Below, in pieces: positions 27,601 to 36,300 of a stretch of 64,000 nucleotides of DNA; position 1 is the first letter of the stretch; each line of letters opens with the position of its first letter. This DNA is from an uncultured Lewinella sp. (GTDB taxonomy: Bacteria > Bacteroidota > Bacteroidia > Chitinophagales > Saprospiraceae). The notes under the pieces are model-generated. The model saw only the letters and a list, made by a program, of their open reading frames with translations, had not been told where the DNA came from and ran no database searches. The stretch is taken from positions 1-64,000 of the forward strand of contig CAJXPD010000015.1 in NCBI GenBank assembly GCA_913057785.1, in the 5' to 3' direction. The translations under genes were made by a program, and so were the position numbers.

Positions 27601-30323
27601 CCTCCACCAAAATCAAATCGCAAGCGTTGTAGGCCAGTACTTGTAAAAATAACAGTGGTGGTATAGTCAGAGAAATTAGTCCATCCGTTATTTTGGATAC
27701 CTAAAGTTCCAATCGATGAAAATCCACCTCCTGATTCCTCTGAAACCGTTAAAGTTGCTGGATTGCCGCCAGCGTTATTACCTTTCGAGGCATTAACTCT
27801 TAGGTCATAGGCACCTGGAGCAGGTACATCAATAAGATATTCCGCAAACTCACCTGAGTCAATCCAACCAATATTACCTGCCGGTTCAATAGCAAATTGC
27901 CCGCCGGGTGGATTACCTCCGTAAAAAGGAGTAACCGGGGTGGAGAAAGTTCTAGCCAAGATTACATCAATAATATCTTGGGCAACGTTAATTTGGAACA
28001 CCTCCTGCGCTACGGGATTAATCCCATCATCAGCCGTTACACGAGCTTCGTAAGACTTACCATCAGTGTTAGCAGTTGGCCAATCCAGAATATAGTTACC
28101 AGAATTAGCAGGGCTCTCTGTAAAGGTATATGCAGAAGCAGGTACGGTGGCTGCTGGAGTAAACGGATTATTCGTTCCTCCAGGGGCACTCTTATCATAA
28201 ATAACGATTCCCACAGTATTGGGAGCATCGCCACCACTTACCGTTATAGGTATATTGAGCGTAGTTCCTTCATCTATCTCTTGATCATCAACGGCGGTAA
28301 TAAGAGGTGCCGTACTAACTGAAAATTCAAAGTAGTCGATATTGAATTGGAAAGCAGTAGCACCTACCCAATCAAAACGTAAAGTCTGAGGACCAGCGGG
28401 CAGCGCGACTGTCACGCTTTGGATCTGATAAGAGCCAAAACCTCCGGTAGAGGTCGGGGTGAATGTAGTCAAGAGATTTCCATTAGAGGAAATTTCCATG
28501 CCTTTGTTCGCTCCACCAGGGACCCCCACAAACAGATCTAATTTGTAGTTCCCGGCCGTTTCAACATCTATTTCATATTCTGCAAAATCACCCGCATTGG
28601 TGAATCCAATATTGGTAAAACCAGCATCGATTTCTACCCCTATACCGTTATTATCACTGGTATTTCCAGGTGAGGTGTTATCTGGGCCTTGCTCATCAAA
28701 AGATTCTGCCTCAATCCTAGTAGTTCCGATCTCAGTTACTACTTGATCCACATCGTTAACAGTTAAGTCTAAGGTTTCGGTGATGGTGTTACCATCTTCG
28801 TCTGATACCTCTACTGTAATTGTATAGACGGCATTCCCATCGCCATTGGATCCACCGTCACCGAAGGTGGGGGTGAAATCTAGGCTTGAGCTATAGGAAC
28901 CGGCAGCCGATGAAATAGAAGACTCAGTTAAAAATCCACCAGCCGTGGTTGGGAATGGATCTACTTGCTTACCACTATTGGCAGATTGTAGATCTTCAGG
29001 TTCATTTGAGATAGAAGTGATGGTAACTGTGAGATTGTCCCCATCAGCATCTGCTACACTAAGTGGTACGCTAACAATTCCACCTTCATTTACACTTGCG
29101 GTGGGGTCAATGGTAATCACTGGTGCCGTATTGCCTTGTGTCACCGTGAAGTTCACAATCGCTTTGGCTCCTACACAAGTAAATTCCGTATGGTTGGCGG
29201 CCGCAGCTACTACTACGATAGTATTAGCACCAAGCTGGATTCCATTGCCGTTCCCATCAAAGGCCAAGCTTCCACTATTCTCATCGAAGGTAAAGCTTGT
29301 TTGAGATCCATTACTGGCCGTAGAGATTCGTTTTGCCTGATCCAGGTTATTCACATCTGGAGGGTTGATGAAGAAGTGCATGTGCTCATTTGGCGCTTGT
29401 TCCGTACCAAATAGAAGATCCGTAACATTGACTTCCACATCGACCGTAGTTCCTTCTATGCTTCCCCCCTCTGTGGGAGCAACAAAGGTGATCGTAGGAC
29501 AGGATACATTAACAGTAATTTCGTCAGTCCCCGGTAAACCTCCAGCATCCGTCACCGAAGCCGTAATCGTCTGAGGGCCTGGCTCTAGCAACTGATCCGC
29601 AATAGAAGTACCTAGTTGACTTCCGGAAAAAGCCACATCACTAGAAGACCAAGCCAGATCATCTCCTAGATTGGGTTCTTGGCCATCTACTACGGTAGCC
29701 GTCAAATTGAAGTTTTGCCCACGGGTAATATCGGCCCCATCGGTAGGCGCCGTAATAGTAACTACCGGTGCCGTATTATCACTGCCTATCGTGACAGACA
29801 GTGGCGTGGTACCCGCCAAGATATTAGGGCCATCTAAGGATACTTTAGAAGGTAAAGTGCCATCAAAATCTACCGTAGTGGTAGTTCCTACCCCAATCAC
29901 CTCAAACTCAATGGTCAAGAAATCAAAGCCAGCAGGTACGTCTGTTGAAAACAAGACTGCTGCATAATCTATTGTACCCAAGGTGTTGTCAAAGGTTGGG
30001 GCCACGATGGGGGTTGGCAAGGACGAACCTGCCGTAAGGCCAGCAGCTTTAACCTGCAACACAGTTGGATCAAAGGTGAGATGAATTTCTGCTGCATCCA
30101 CCAAACCAGTTCCATTTACTTGAACCACGGTCGTAAACTCTGTACTAATAGTCGGGTCTACTGTAACATTTGCGGGATTAAACTCCAGCGTGGGCTGTGC
30201 CCAGGCTGACACCGCAAAAGCGAAAAATAAAGCCAGTACACTTAGGTACCGTTTCAGGTCACCTTCGCTTTGCGGAGGTGCGCCTGGGTGGCTTTTGATT
30301 TTTGATATAAATGCTAAGTGCAT
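18630..30323 (-). CDS. 3897-aa cohesin-domain surface protein with CBM6, malectin, PKD, TSP3 repeats and T9SS sorting domain
   Basis: Giant surface carbohydrate-binding scaffold. In order: signal peptide (about 1-43), cohesin-like domain (46-180; IHLTFDPTVLQV...IDYAAVLFSTDV...LTIEFEV), Ig/cadherin-like domains, CBM6-like domain (about 528-670, starting IEAESFDEQG), a second CBM6-like domain (about 784-916), an Ig domain and a malectin-like domain (about 1021-1175). Then follow five copies of an 'NISACND' module, two copies of an STFGG-type module, three WLEAEC carbohydrate-binding-like modules each followed by PKD and thrombospondin-type-3/MopE calcium repeats, a MAM-like domain (about 3620-3770), and a T9SS type A domain (LQLFPNPVADQLTVRF ... 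ending RKFVVARN). The T9SS tail implies surface anchoring. It follows the dockerin-bearing gene by 53 bases and is probably in the same operon. No catalytic domain is seen. Confidence 0.9.
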   Translation of the reverse strand: MHLAFISKIKSHPGAPPQSEGDLKRYLSVLALFFAFAVSAWAQPTLEFNPANVTVDPTISTEFTTVVQVNGTGLVDAAEIHLTFDPTVLQVKAAGLTAGSSLPTPIVAPTFDNTLGTIDYAAVLFSTDVPAGFDFLTIEFEVIGVGTTTTVDFDGTLPSKVSLDGPNILAGTTPLSVTIGSDNTAPVVTITAPTDGADITRGQNFNLTATVVDGQEPNLGDDLAWSSSDVAFSGSQLGTSIADQLLEPGPQTITASVTDAGGLPGTDEITVNVSCPTITFVAPTEGGSIEGTTVDVEVNVTDLLFGTEQAPNEHMHFFINPPDVNNLDQAKRISTASNGSQTSFTFDENSGSLAFDGNGNGIQLGANTIVVVAAAANHTEFTCVGAKAIVNFTVTQGNTAPVITIDPTASVNEGGIVSVPLSVADADGDNLTVTITSISNEPEDLQSANSGKQVDPFPTTAGGFLTESSISSAAGSYSSSLDFTPTFGDGGSNGDGNAVYTITVEVSDEDGNTITETLDLTVNDVDQVVTEIGTTRIEAESFDEQGPDNTSPGNTSDNNGIGVEIDAGFTNIGFTNAGDFAEYEIDVETAGNYKLDLFVGVPGGANKGMEISSNGNLLTTFTPTSTGGFGSYQIQSVTVALPAGPQTLRFDWVGATAFQFNIDYFEFSVSTAPLITAVDDQEIDEGTTLNIPITVSGGDAPNTVGIVIYDKSAPGGTNNPFTPAATVPASAYTFTESPANSGNYILDWPTANTDGKSYEARVTADDGINPVAQEVFQINVAQDIIDVILARTFSTPVTPFYGGNPPGGQFAIEPAGNIGWIDSGEFAEYLIDVPAPGAYDLRVNASKGNNAGGNPATLTVSEESGGGFSSIGTLGIQNNGWTNFSDYTTTVIFTSTGLQRLRFDFGGGMNINEFEFTQTTSTLPPVFTSNIPDQFSLEGDSPTGPTAAAFDPDGGAVTYSDNGTLPPGLSIDPNTGVISGTISVGASNGSPYAVVITATDDEPESNTEAFSWTVEVAADLPLCVNCGNAPNPITAFGRTFSPEQYLVGSANNFNNLAAAISGTFPGSGEEQVYQSEKFATLLQYAVPTGNGDFTVELYLTELYIGSPGGGSGLGAGDRLFDIDVEGVTENGIDLFVEYGPLVAATKTFNVTVTDGILNIDIDASVDNGKLNGFCITPTADFVANTAPTVDILAQEDVIDCEGDGEDITLTASAADAEQEGDFTTLIVWKDASNAQVGTGGTLDLIGFTGTATFTAEVTDATPATTVESITVNVLENTPPSLSPIVANPTVITVGGGVSLSTTATDDEEDDNSLVVIWSSDLETANNGELGTGLTLNPILTVEGTHTITASVTDACGIETTETVQVVVEPPVPCAITAIQVDNISACNDNGTDANLEDDTFTADITVTFNESAPTTGNLVLGEEATGSIPVGDITGNSYTFTGVTMTADGTTIIVSAAFSDEPTCELTNINAGTAPEACSVVPCQLIDIVVLATGPCNDKGTPEDPSDDTFFQSLTVTLNNAPAFGTLEVTGSASFTLDLSLLSAPLTNIQFNIEVPADGAPISYTASIIGIPGCSVTNDDLGNAPEPCSVAPCSISAIEVNNISACNDQTTSDAGDDTFTADVTVTFASAPAAGTLDLTGDGTASVDVSTLVGTTHTFVGVEMSADGGPISLTATFSDDLACTFANEDAGTAPADCSVDPCSRVAFETGGGLAGSSTFGGGLFITNNSIGAVNISSVSIDLSTAVFPNMVFDPVGTAGDATAQCVTLVAQTGGNSNVGLTIPGNNGTGTDPDCVAPFSDPNGPGGYNVMTLDFTEFEPGETVNIAVDVDPRSIEGFNSAGNAGAELIGATVTVNYSNGATSTRQLWQVGNSQVNSENFFNGTAEACAAPTLEVGGVTGDAQVTETAQTATITGPANAEVEILVYGTTLEDVAGNAPSDPLEMNKAQSIQSITTTLDVNGTADVNLDLTGTSDQQIYYIVATVLPVADNCGQSACDISNVVRLQIIELVCTVTDISVSNVSLCDDAGSPEFEDDFFTADITVSFENIPTIGTLDLSGDGTGSVDVSELVDQLSYTFEGVVMAADGSAISLTAAFSDDTACIFTNEDAGPAPAGCSVDPCARVAFDTGGGLAGSSTFGGGLFISNNSSGAVNITSVSIDLSTAVFPNMVFDPVGTAGDATAQCVTLVSQTGGNGNVGLTIPGNNGTGTDPDCVDPFSDPNGPGGYNTMTLDFTEFEPGETVNVAVDVDPRSIEGFNSAGNAGAIAGSELIGATVTVTYSNGATATRQLWQVGNSQVNAENFFSPATPTCTAPELSVGGITADGQVTETAQIASISGLDNADVEVLVFGTTIEDVGVNGLPTDPLEMNKAQSIAAFTTSLNGIGTGQIAIDLTGTSDQQIYYIVATIIPEADDCGQGACDVSNIVRLQIVEPVCAISALTVDNISACNDLETPDLTDDIFTADVTVTFENIPATGTLDLSGSATASVDVNDLTGTSYTFVGVQMPADGATISLTATFSEDIACTFANADAGTAPEACSVQPPDVTLWLEAECAEVGENWVTVVDAGASNGEYVTPVPGNNSLPSPPADVPANQVKFSFELGTGEGADYYLFGLVNAPTGDDNSFWVRVNGGSWIQWWQGLDTDGGFEWREVLNSPFSLAEGENTIEFAYREDGTLLDKIYLSAEAGSPTTTGPEGVNCLPNEAPIAAFTADPLSGIVPLSVSLDASASSDADGTIVSYQWVITGPVSASFNEDTPLSSFDFTTPGIYTVSLTVVDNDGAISTNTATATITAENAPDADEDGIPDADDNCPNDANPGQEDLDLDGIGDVCDPDIDGDGTINEEDCAPLDAALAIEQTYYADADEDGFGDPNASQVSCGQLAGYVLDNTDNCPDTANPDQADLDNDGIGDVCDTDADGDGFEAGEDCDDLDAAINPDAIDIPDNSIDENCDGQDATNSGSGTFWLEAECAIVGSNWITITDGDASNGEYVTPASGNNSLPVPPADVPANQVEFVVNLSAGQVGDYHLFARIEAPSNDDNSFWVRVNGGDWIQWWQGLNTFGGFDWREVLNSPFALVAGANTIEFAYREDGTLLDKIYLSGDPEIPTSIGPEGVNCTPNIPPVAAFTADPLSGTAPLTVSFDASTSSDADGTVVTYNWDFGPSTDTDDDPISSFTYTQPGTYVVTLTVVDNDGAASLNTATVTIVVDEVVVPDADEDGIPDADDNCINTPNPDQDDLDNDGIGDVCDDDADGDGFDAGEDCDDFNAAINPDAFDIPDNDIDEDCDGQDATTTEVTIWLEAECAEVGSNWDTTVDPSSGASNDTYVSIQSGFNSLFAPPADNPANIVKFTVDLQQAGDFYIVARIQAPSNSDDSFWVRVNGGGWIQWWQGLFTGNEFDWREVVQSPFSLQAGSNTIEFAYREDGTLLDKIMVSTELQFPDGVGGTAPDCDISTNQPPVASFFATPTSGTAPLTVNFNASASSDPDGTVEIYTWDFGPVGGSDNSPLTQFTFTDPGTYVVTLVVTDNEGATSNTASTVIVVSPAVDDDADDDGVADDVDNCPNTPNPNQADLDNDGIGDVCDDDADGDGFDNTIDCNDFDEDVNNGAIEICDGIDNDCDGFVDEDGVCDGCSQQLIDFNNFDNTWGIWNDGGIDCRRSANDAAFAFGGTGRPVRLRDNTISSVMTTDPLDLTAYTELTVDFTYLTISLDNELEDFWLQVSLDGGASFTTVEEWNLGDEFQNGIRYFDAVTIAGPFTENTLLRFRCDASGNTDRVYIDNVAISGCFDLNGLIAGPERETKTAKKAVSTFGALEVERDQETAPTDLQLFPNPVADQLTVRFSLPELTDVTLVVTDLQGRRIGMERLLNARGTLEQRIAVERYPAGIYLLHLITPEGKRTRKFVVARN
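20000..22700 (-). repeat. Three WLEAEC - PKD - TSP3/MopE repeat units
   Basis: Three copies of a ~150-residue module beginning WLEAECA.VG.NW and containing FWVRVNGG.WIQWWQG start near 22700, 21455 and 20460. Each is followed by a PKD domain and by calcium-type repeats (DNDGIGDVCDDDADGDGFD). The aromatic-rich WIQWWQG segment and the 'EFAYREDGTLLDKI' ending are typical of beta-sandwich sugar-binding domains. Boundaries are approximate. Confidence 0.75.
23034..25547 (-). repeat. Two tandem ~1.26-kb repeat units inside the giant cohesin gene
   Basis: Units 25547-24300 (1248 bases) and 24299-23034 (1266 bases) encode the same order of modules: an 'NISACND' module, the STFGG module and a companion beta-domain ending NVVRLQI/NIVRLQI. 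The STFGG parts are nearly identical in protein (for example DLSTAVFPNMVFDPVGTAGD in both) and visibly similar in DNA, so the duplication looks recent relative to the rest of the gene. Confidence 0.8.
29784..30188 (-). other. Cohesin-like domain at the N-terminus of the 3897-aa protein
   Basis: Residues 46-180 fit the cohesin pattern: an initial strand set (VTVDPTISTEFTTVVQVNG), a hallmark IHLTFDPTVLQV, then an IDYAAVLFSTDV strand, LTIEFEVIG and a final PLSVTIG strand. It is the first mature domain after the signal peptide. The match is by eye against the cohesin family pattern, so it could also be a related noncellulosomal cohesin. Confidence 0.7.
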
Positions 30324-30376
30324 AATTATATTTTTAAAAGAATAGGCTATTTAAAAAGAGTGTTCCAGCGTCAGCA

Positions 30377-33300
30377 CTACGGCTGTTCTGTCGGTTCTTC
30401 TCCGTTCACATTGAAGTTGCCTCCTGCTACGGAGAAGTCCTCTAATCCCACTTGGCCATCGCCATTGAAATCAGCATAGTTTGGAGCGCCACCGGGATTC
30501 ACGTTTGAAGTGTTGAAGACACCACCAAGGATGGAGAAATCCTCCAGAAGCACTTTATTGTCCCCATCCACATCACCTGCCAGTAGCTCAGCGATCGTCG
30601 CTGAATTAGCTCCTTCTGTCAAGGTGATTACCTGCACGCGCTGCAAGAACCCAGCACGCTTCACTGCCACTTGGTAAGTTCCAGGAGTGATATCAGGAAT
30701 GGTCATGCTACCAGCAGCATCTGCAGTCGGTGTATAGGAAGCCACAGGGGTCTGGGCATCTGTCAAGCTGAACAAATTCACCGTGTAATCTCCACTGTAG
30801 TCTGGATTACCTGTCCCTAGATCTCTACCTTGGTTGGTGACAGTAAGTGTCAAGTCTGCACCTGCGCCTGCACAAGTAGGATCTAACTTCAGGATTAGGA
30901 TATTGGAAGTTTGACTTACTTGTTGATCTACGGCATAAGGGCCATCAGACAATACTGCGACGATGTGGTTCAATCCACCGTTGGTAGTACCTCCAGGTCC
31001 TGGTGTTTCAAGCAGGGTAACTGGAATTTCTACCGTTCCATCATTTCCAATAACAGCGGTATATAAGGTCTTACCACTCATCGCCTCATTAGCATAGAAG
31101 GTCTCATCAGGAACATTGAAAGGTGGGTTGCCGGACTGGATAAACAAGCGAGAATCCATCAACAATAAGGATACATTGGCACCAGCGGGACCGCTAACTT
31201 CGATCGTCTGATTGGCAGACTCAACACAAGTAATATCATCTTGTCCTACCGCCGTAATACTTGGTGTAGCAGGTGCGTTCTCAGCCACAATAGCTTGGCC
31301 ACCACCTAAACTACCGTCTTCATAGATATTAGAAACCAAAGTACTGCCATCGCTAAACGTGATCGTTACTGTAGCACCGATCAACTCATATCCAGAAACG
31401 GATCCAGCCCCACCTGCCCCGGGCACACCTTGAATGCTATTAGGATCGACATCTACTGTGTGGAACAAGGCCTCATTTGGATCAAAATCCGTGAAGCTGA
31501 TACTCATCACATCAAAACCGCCATTGCGCGGGGCACTGAATGGACTCGAACAAGGATCAGCTGGAGCGATCAAGCCAGTGGCCGTGGCACCACTATTCGC
31601 CGTAAAACAACTCGCCGTAGCATCTCCTCCAGCACCGACGGGATCAAATACCATATCTGGCAAGATTCCAGTGCTCAGATCGAGCGTGAAGCTGGTGATT
31701 TGTAGATTGCCCGTAGAAGTGTTCGTCAACTGGATACTGCTTCCACCAAAGGTGCTTGCACCTAGCGCTCCGTCAGGAGTAATCTCAACCAAAGCCGATG
31801 GGCTTCCAGTTGGTGGGGTTTCAGAAACTACCCATGTGAAGTTGGCACTTGCAAAAGCGGGTGGATCACACGCATCTGCAACCGTTACCGTAACATTATA
31901 TGGACTGCCATCCGCAGCACCTGCTGTACCACCAACTGCCTGTTCAGATTCTGGTCCGTTCAAGGTATTGGTAGGAACGCCAGTCGCCACATCATCTATG
32001 TGGATTAGGGCAAAACGATCTACCTTGTGCCCAGCTGAGCGCTCAGACATATTGATCGTGTAATTACCAGCAGTGGGGAAGTATGCATAGATAGGAAAAC
32101 CGTTATTGTCAATTGTTTTAGAATCCCATTTATTTCCATCAGTCCCACTTCTAAATACTTTGAAATAACCTTTATTGCCAGGATTCTCATTTCCATGGTC
32201 AGGACGGTTTTCCGCATTTCCTGCTGGATAATAGTAGGTTTGACTAGTGCTATTAGGATCCGCGATTTCATTGAGAAAAGCCTGAGTACTACTCACTGTA
32301 CCACCTTGTGAACAGAAGAAATGTACGTCCGTGGTGTTATCAATCTTGAACCAACTGTCATTCTCTTCTGAACCAACGGTACCTGTGATATCACTCTTCA
32401 TGTGGAAGCGATAAACTCCTGGAGTATTGATCTCAATATCGTAGGTTAGTACCTCACCACCGGTGGCATTACCAAAATTATTACCGGTAGCTAGCAAGAA
32501 ATCCACACCTGAATCTGCGAAAGGTTCCCAACCACCTGAAGTATTCACAAAGTCCGTTTCTGCCTCAATAATTAGTACTCCTCCATCTTCAATAAAGGCT
32601 CCTGCCACACCAGATCCAGATCCTGCATCTAAAGTTCCGGTAATCAGTCCGGTATTTTCATCAATACTTAAACTAGGCGGAAGGCCTGTAGCCGAATAGG
32701 TCAAGCCATCGCAAGGATCCGTGTCTGTAGCAGCAATCTGTAAGGAAACAGCACTTCCTTCTACGCCAGATTGCGTTCCTGGATTAATGACCACCGGAGG
32801 ATCGTTATCAGAAGCGGCAACAGTAGAGACCTGAATCCCCTTAATCGCTGGATTTTCTACGCCGTGAATCAGCTCTATATCAATCGTACCATCTGAAGTA
32901 GTGGTAAAGGTTCGAACGAAGGCTCCTTTTGGTCCAGCTACCGCATATGGATCTATATCATCAAATACAGGAGGTATAACCCCGTCAATAGAAATATCAA
33001 AAACGCGTTGTCCAGCTCCCGTGATGTCTTGAAATAGTTCAGCGAACAAAATCGCAATTTCTACTTCTGTACCTTGTGGAACCGGGAATTGCCACAACAT
33101 CTCTGGGGCGCCAGGACCATCCCAACGTTCCGTATTGAATACTTCCGTAGGAATCTCTGGAAAGGCAGCTAAGGATGGATCGGTCGTGATGATCGGTCCT
33201 GGATGAGCGCTGGCACTATTTCCACTGAAGGTACCGCCCGTAGCTGTTGCTGCAATGAGATAAGGCGAATTTCCTGCAGCTCCGAAAGCTCCAGTATCCG

Positions 33301-36300
33301 CACTCCAAACCGGAGAAGATGCATCCGCTGCAGAAAGTTGCGCACCACCTGCATTAACGCGGAATAACGCCTGGGTTTGAGAAGGCGCAAGCACGGTCCA
33401 AGTAAAGCTTGTGCTGACTAAATCATTCGTTTCACCATCACTATCATCCACCGATACAGTGACATTGTATATACCGTCATTATTAGGACCTCCTGCGGAT
33501 GCTCCAACATCTATAGTACCAATGATGTCTCCGTTGGTTGGTTCTACACTTAAGCCTGTAGGTAAGCCACTTGCGGAATAAAGTAAATTGCCATCTCCAC
33601 CAGTCGCCACAATATCAAATGGAGACGGTACCCCCTCCACACTGATTTGATCACTAATCTGACTAAGGTTGATCGGAATATCTCCGGTTGACCCAAAGCC
33701 TAGTACTTCGATAGCTGAGATCTTACCATTGTTCGCGGATGCAGGGAATGAGATACTCAAGGAACCATCACTTACGGTGATATTACCAAACGTCTTGATC
33801 GTTGCAGCTGCGGCTCCGACCTCAGCAAAAATGTCAAAGTTCAAGAGCTTATTTTCGCCTTCAATCACGATATCAAAGACTCGGGAACCCACTCCGCCAC
33901 CACCTGACAAGCCGAAGAACAACTCTGCAAAGTGTAGATTCACTTGGTACGGGCCAGTTCCGGCTACCGGGATTTCGTATTGCAGATTCGCATTGTATCG
34001 CTCCGTTTGGTACAGATCGTCGTCATCCGTATTAGCTATCGCTGCTGTAGATGAAAAGGTCTGACCATTAACAAAGAAATTATCAGCAGCCCATTCTTTA
34101 CCGGCTCCGTCCGTGTAGGCTGGACCACCGGCGTTAACCCGAATTTCTTCAGCGGGTGCTGCGTCAGGGTCGTATTCTACAATGATAATATTTGATAAGT
34201 CACTGGTAGCTCCATCATCATCGACTATTACTGCGGCAAAAATGTTGTAACCCGCTTCATCATCTGAATCTGTTAAGGTCACATTGAAATCCGCGGTGAA
34301 AGAATTACTGATGGTACTAGTTAGCTTAGTGACACCAATCACGCTATTCACTTCCCAGGGATCAATATCATATCCATCTGGGGCATTCGGGCCATTTAAT
34401 CCATCAAGGAATAAGCCCGCCTCCAGTTGTAGTAGGAGTACCTCTCCACTTACGGGACCAGTAACCGTCACCGTATGGTTTGGTGTCACCACCACGGACT
34501 GGCTAGTCACATTATCAATAGAAATAGTAGGTGCATCTGGGAGTGCATTTCGTGCCACGTTCTTGGAATCTCCCTCGCTATCATTTTCGCCACTCATCAA
34601 TTCCACTTCCCATTCTTCACCGGTGTCAAAAGTAACAATGACTTTAGCACCACTAATTTCCAAACCGGACACACTACCGGATTCATTTGGTCCTGGAGAA
34701 CTACCACCTTTTATACTGACCGGATCAATATCCAATCCGAATTCGATGGTCTCTCCACTGGCAAAGTCATTGAAATTTACCTCTAAGGAGTAAAACCCTC
34801 CTTCGTAGGACTTGCCAAAATTGTGGCTTGTATAGCCAGTACCACCATCTGAACCACCATTAAGCGTTAGGTCCTTGGAGGTTGCATCTCCCGCCGTTCC
34901 ATTGGGATCAAAGACAACCTCTGGGATAATCGCAGTAGACAGGTCAATGATAACCTTTGTTATCTGCGAGCCCGTGGATAGGTTTTCTATGAAAAAAGAT
35001 GAATTGCCAAATGTACTTCCATTGATCCCACCGGTATTAACCTCGATCTTCGCTTGTGCATCCGATGGATTCTGGGTCACTTCGAAGTAATCCCAGCTAG
35101 CGGAGAATTCCGGAGCTGGCCCAGTAGAAGTAGCAATCGGGCCAGCAGCTAGTGCCGAGGCTTGCCCATTAATGGTATAAGTACCTTGGATGGCATCCAA
35201 TAAATCTCCGGTAACAGTTACTGGGGTTCCGATATCCGTTCGGGTACCTCCATCAGCAGCATAACTTGCCTGCACTTCACCAGTGGTGGGGTCTACGCTG
35301 ATATAAATAATGATCGTAGAGGCATTTAATATACCAGCCACGTTAACCAACTGTGAGGTGGTAGAGCCGTTATTCTCTAATAATACCTGAAAGGCGGAAG
35401 ATCCACCGTTATTTCTAACGGTCACCTTCAAATAATTCTGCTGATCCCCAGTACCGATAAAGATTCCGTGGGAGGCAAAATTTTGTGGTGATTGATTATC
35501 GAAGAAAGGGCCATTGATTTGCCCTAGCACGGTGAAGGGGCCAGTGCTTGTGCTCACATTTACCGGAAACTGAAAGGCATTCTTTTGGGAGTTTCCTCCT
35601 TCGAAAGCATCACCAGCAGCCACCGATGGATCGGTATATATACCCGCTGTTCCCCCGAATACCAATTCATCTCCACTATCATCGATCAGGCCGAAGTAAT
35701 CTTGAGAACCATTGGTCATGATGCCCGTGAAACCGAGGCTACCAAAGCCATATCCGGTGGAGTTGAAGAGGTCTAAGCGTACTGGAAGATCTCCTAGACC
35801 GCCTTTACCATTAGTTGCGTCAAAACAGAAGGCATCATCCACATCTGGGATACCGTCTTGATCGTCATCCGCATCATTTAAATCTGATCGCTTGAAACCG
35901 TTAAATTCAACTACATCGTCAAAGTCAGCGGGCTTACTCGCCCCTGAGCAAGGATTGGTTCCGTTATCGATTTCATCCGCATTGGTATATCCATCATTGT
36001 CCTCATCTATCGTATCGTCGTCATTGCCTAAGCACTGACCAGGATCATTACCGTCGTAATCAGAAGGTTCAAAAATGGTAATGTTATCTGCCCCGTAGGT
36101 TACTGCCCATACGGTACCTCCGAATGCATCATCATCTCCCTGAGCAATCACATCAAGCGGATTACTTCCAAAACCAGATGCGAAAGAATCACTACAGTTA
36201 TTGGCCGGATTGGAAGGACAATTCGTTGCTACCGTTCCATCCGCATTCAAAAATACCTGATAGATGTTTCCGTTGAAGGCTGCCAATAGAAGCGTCCCCT

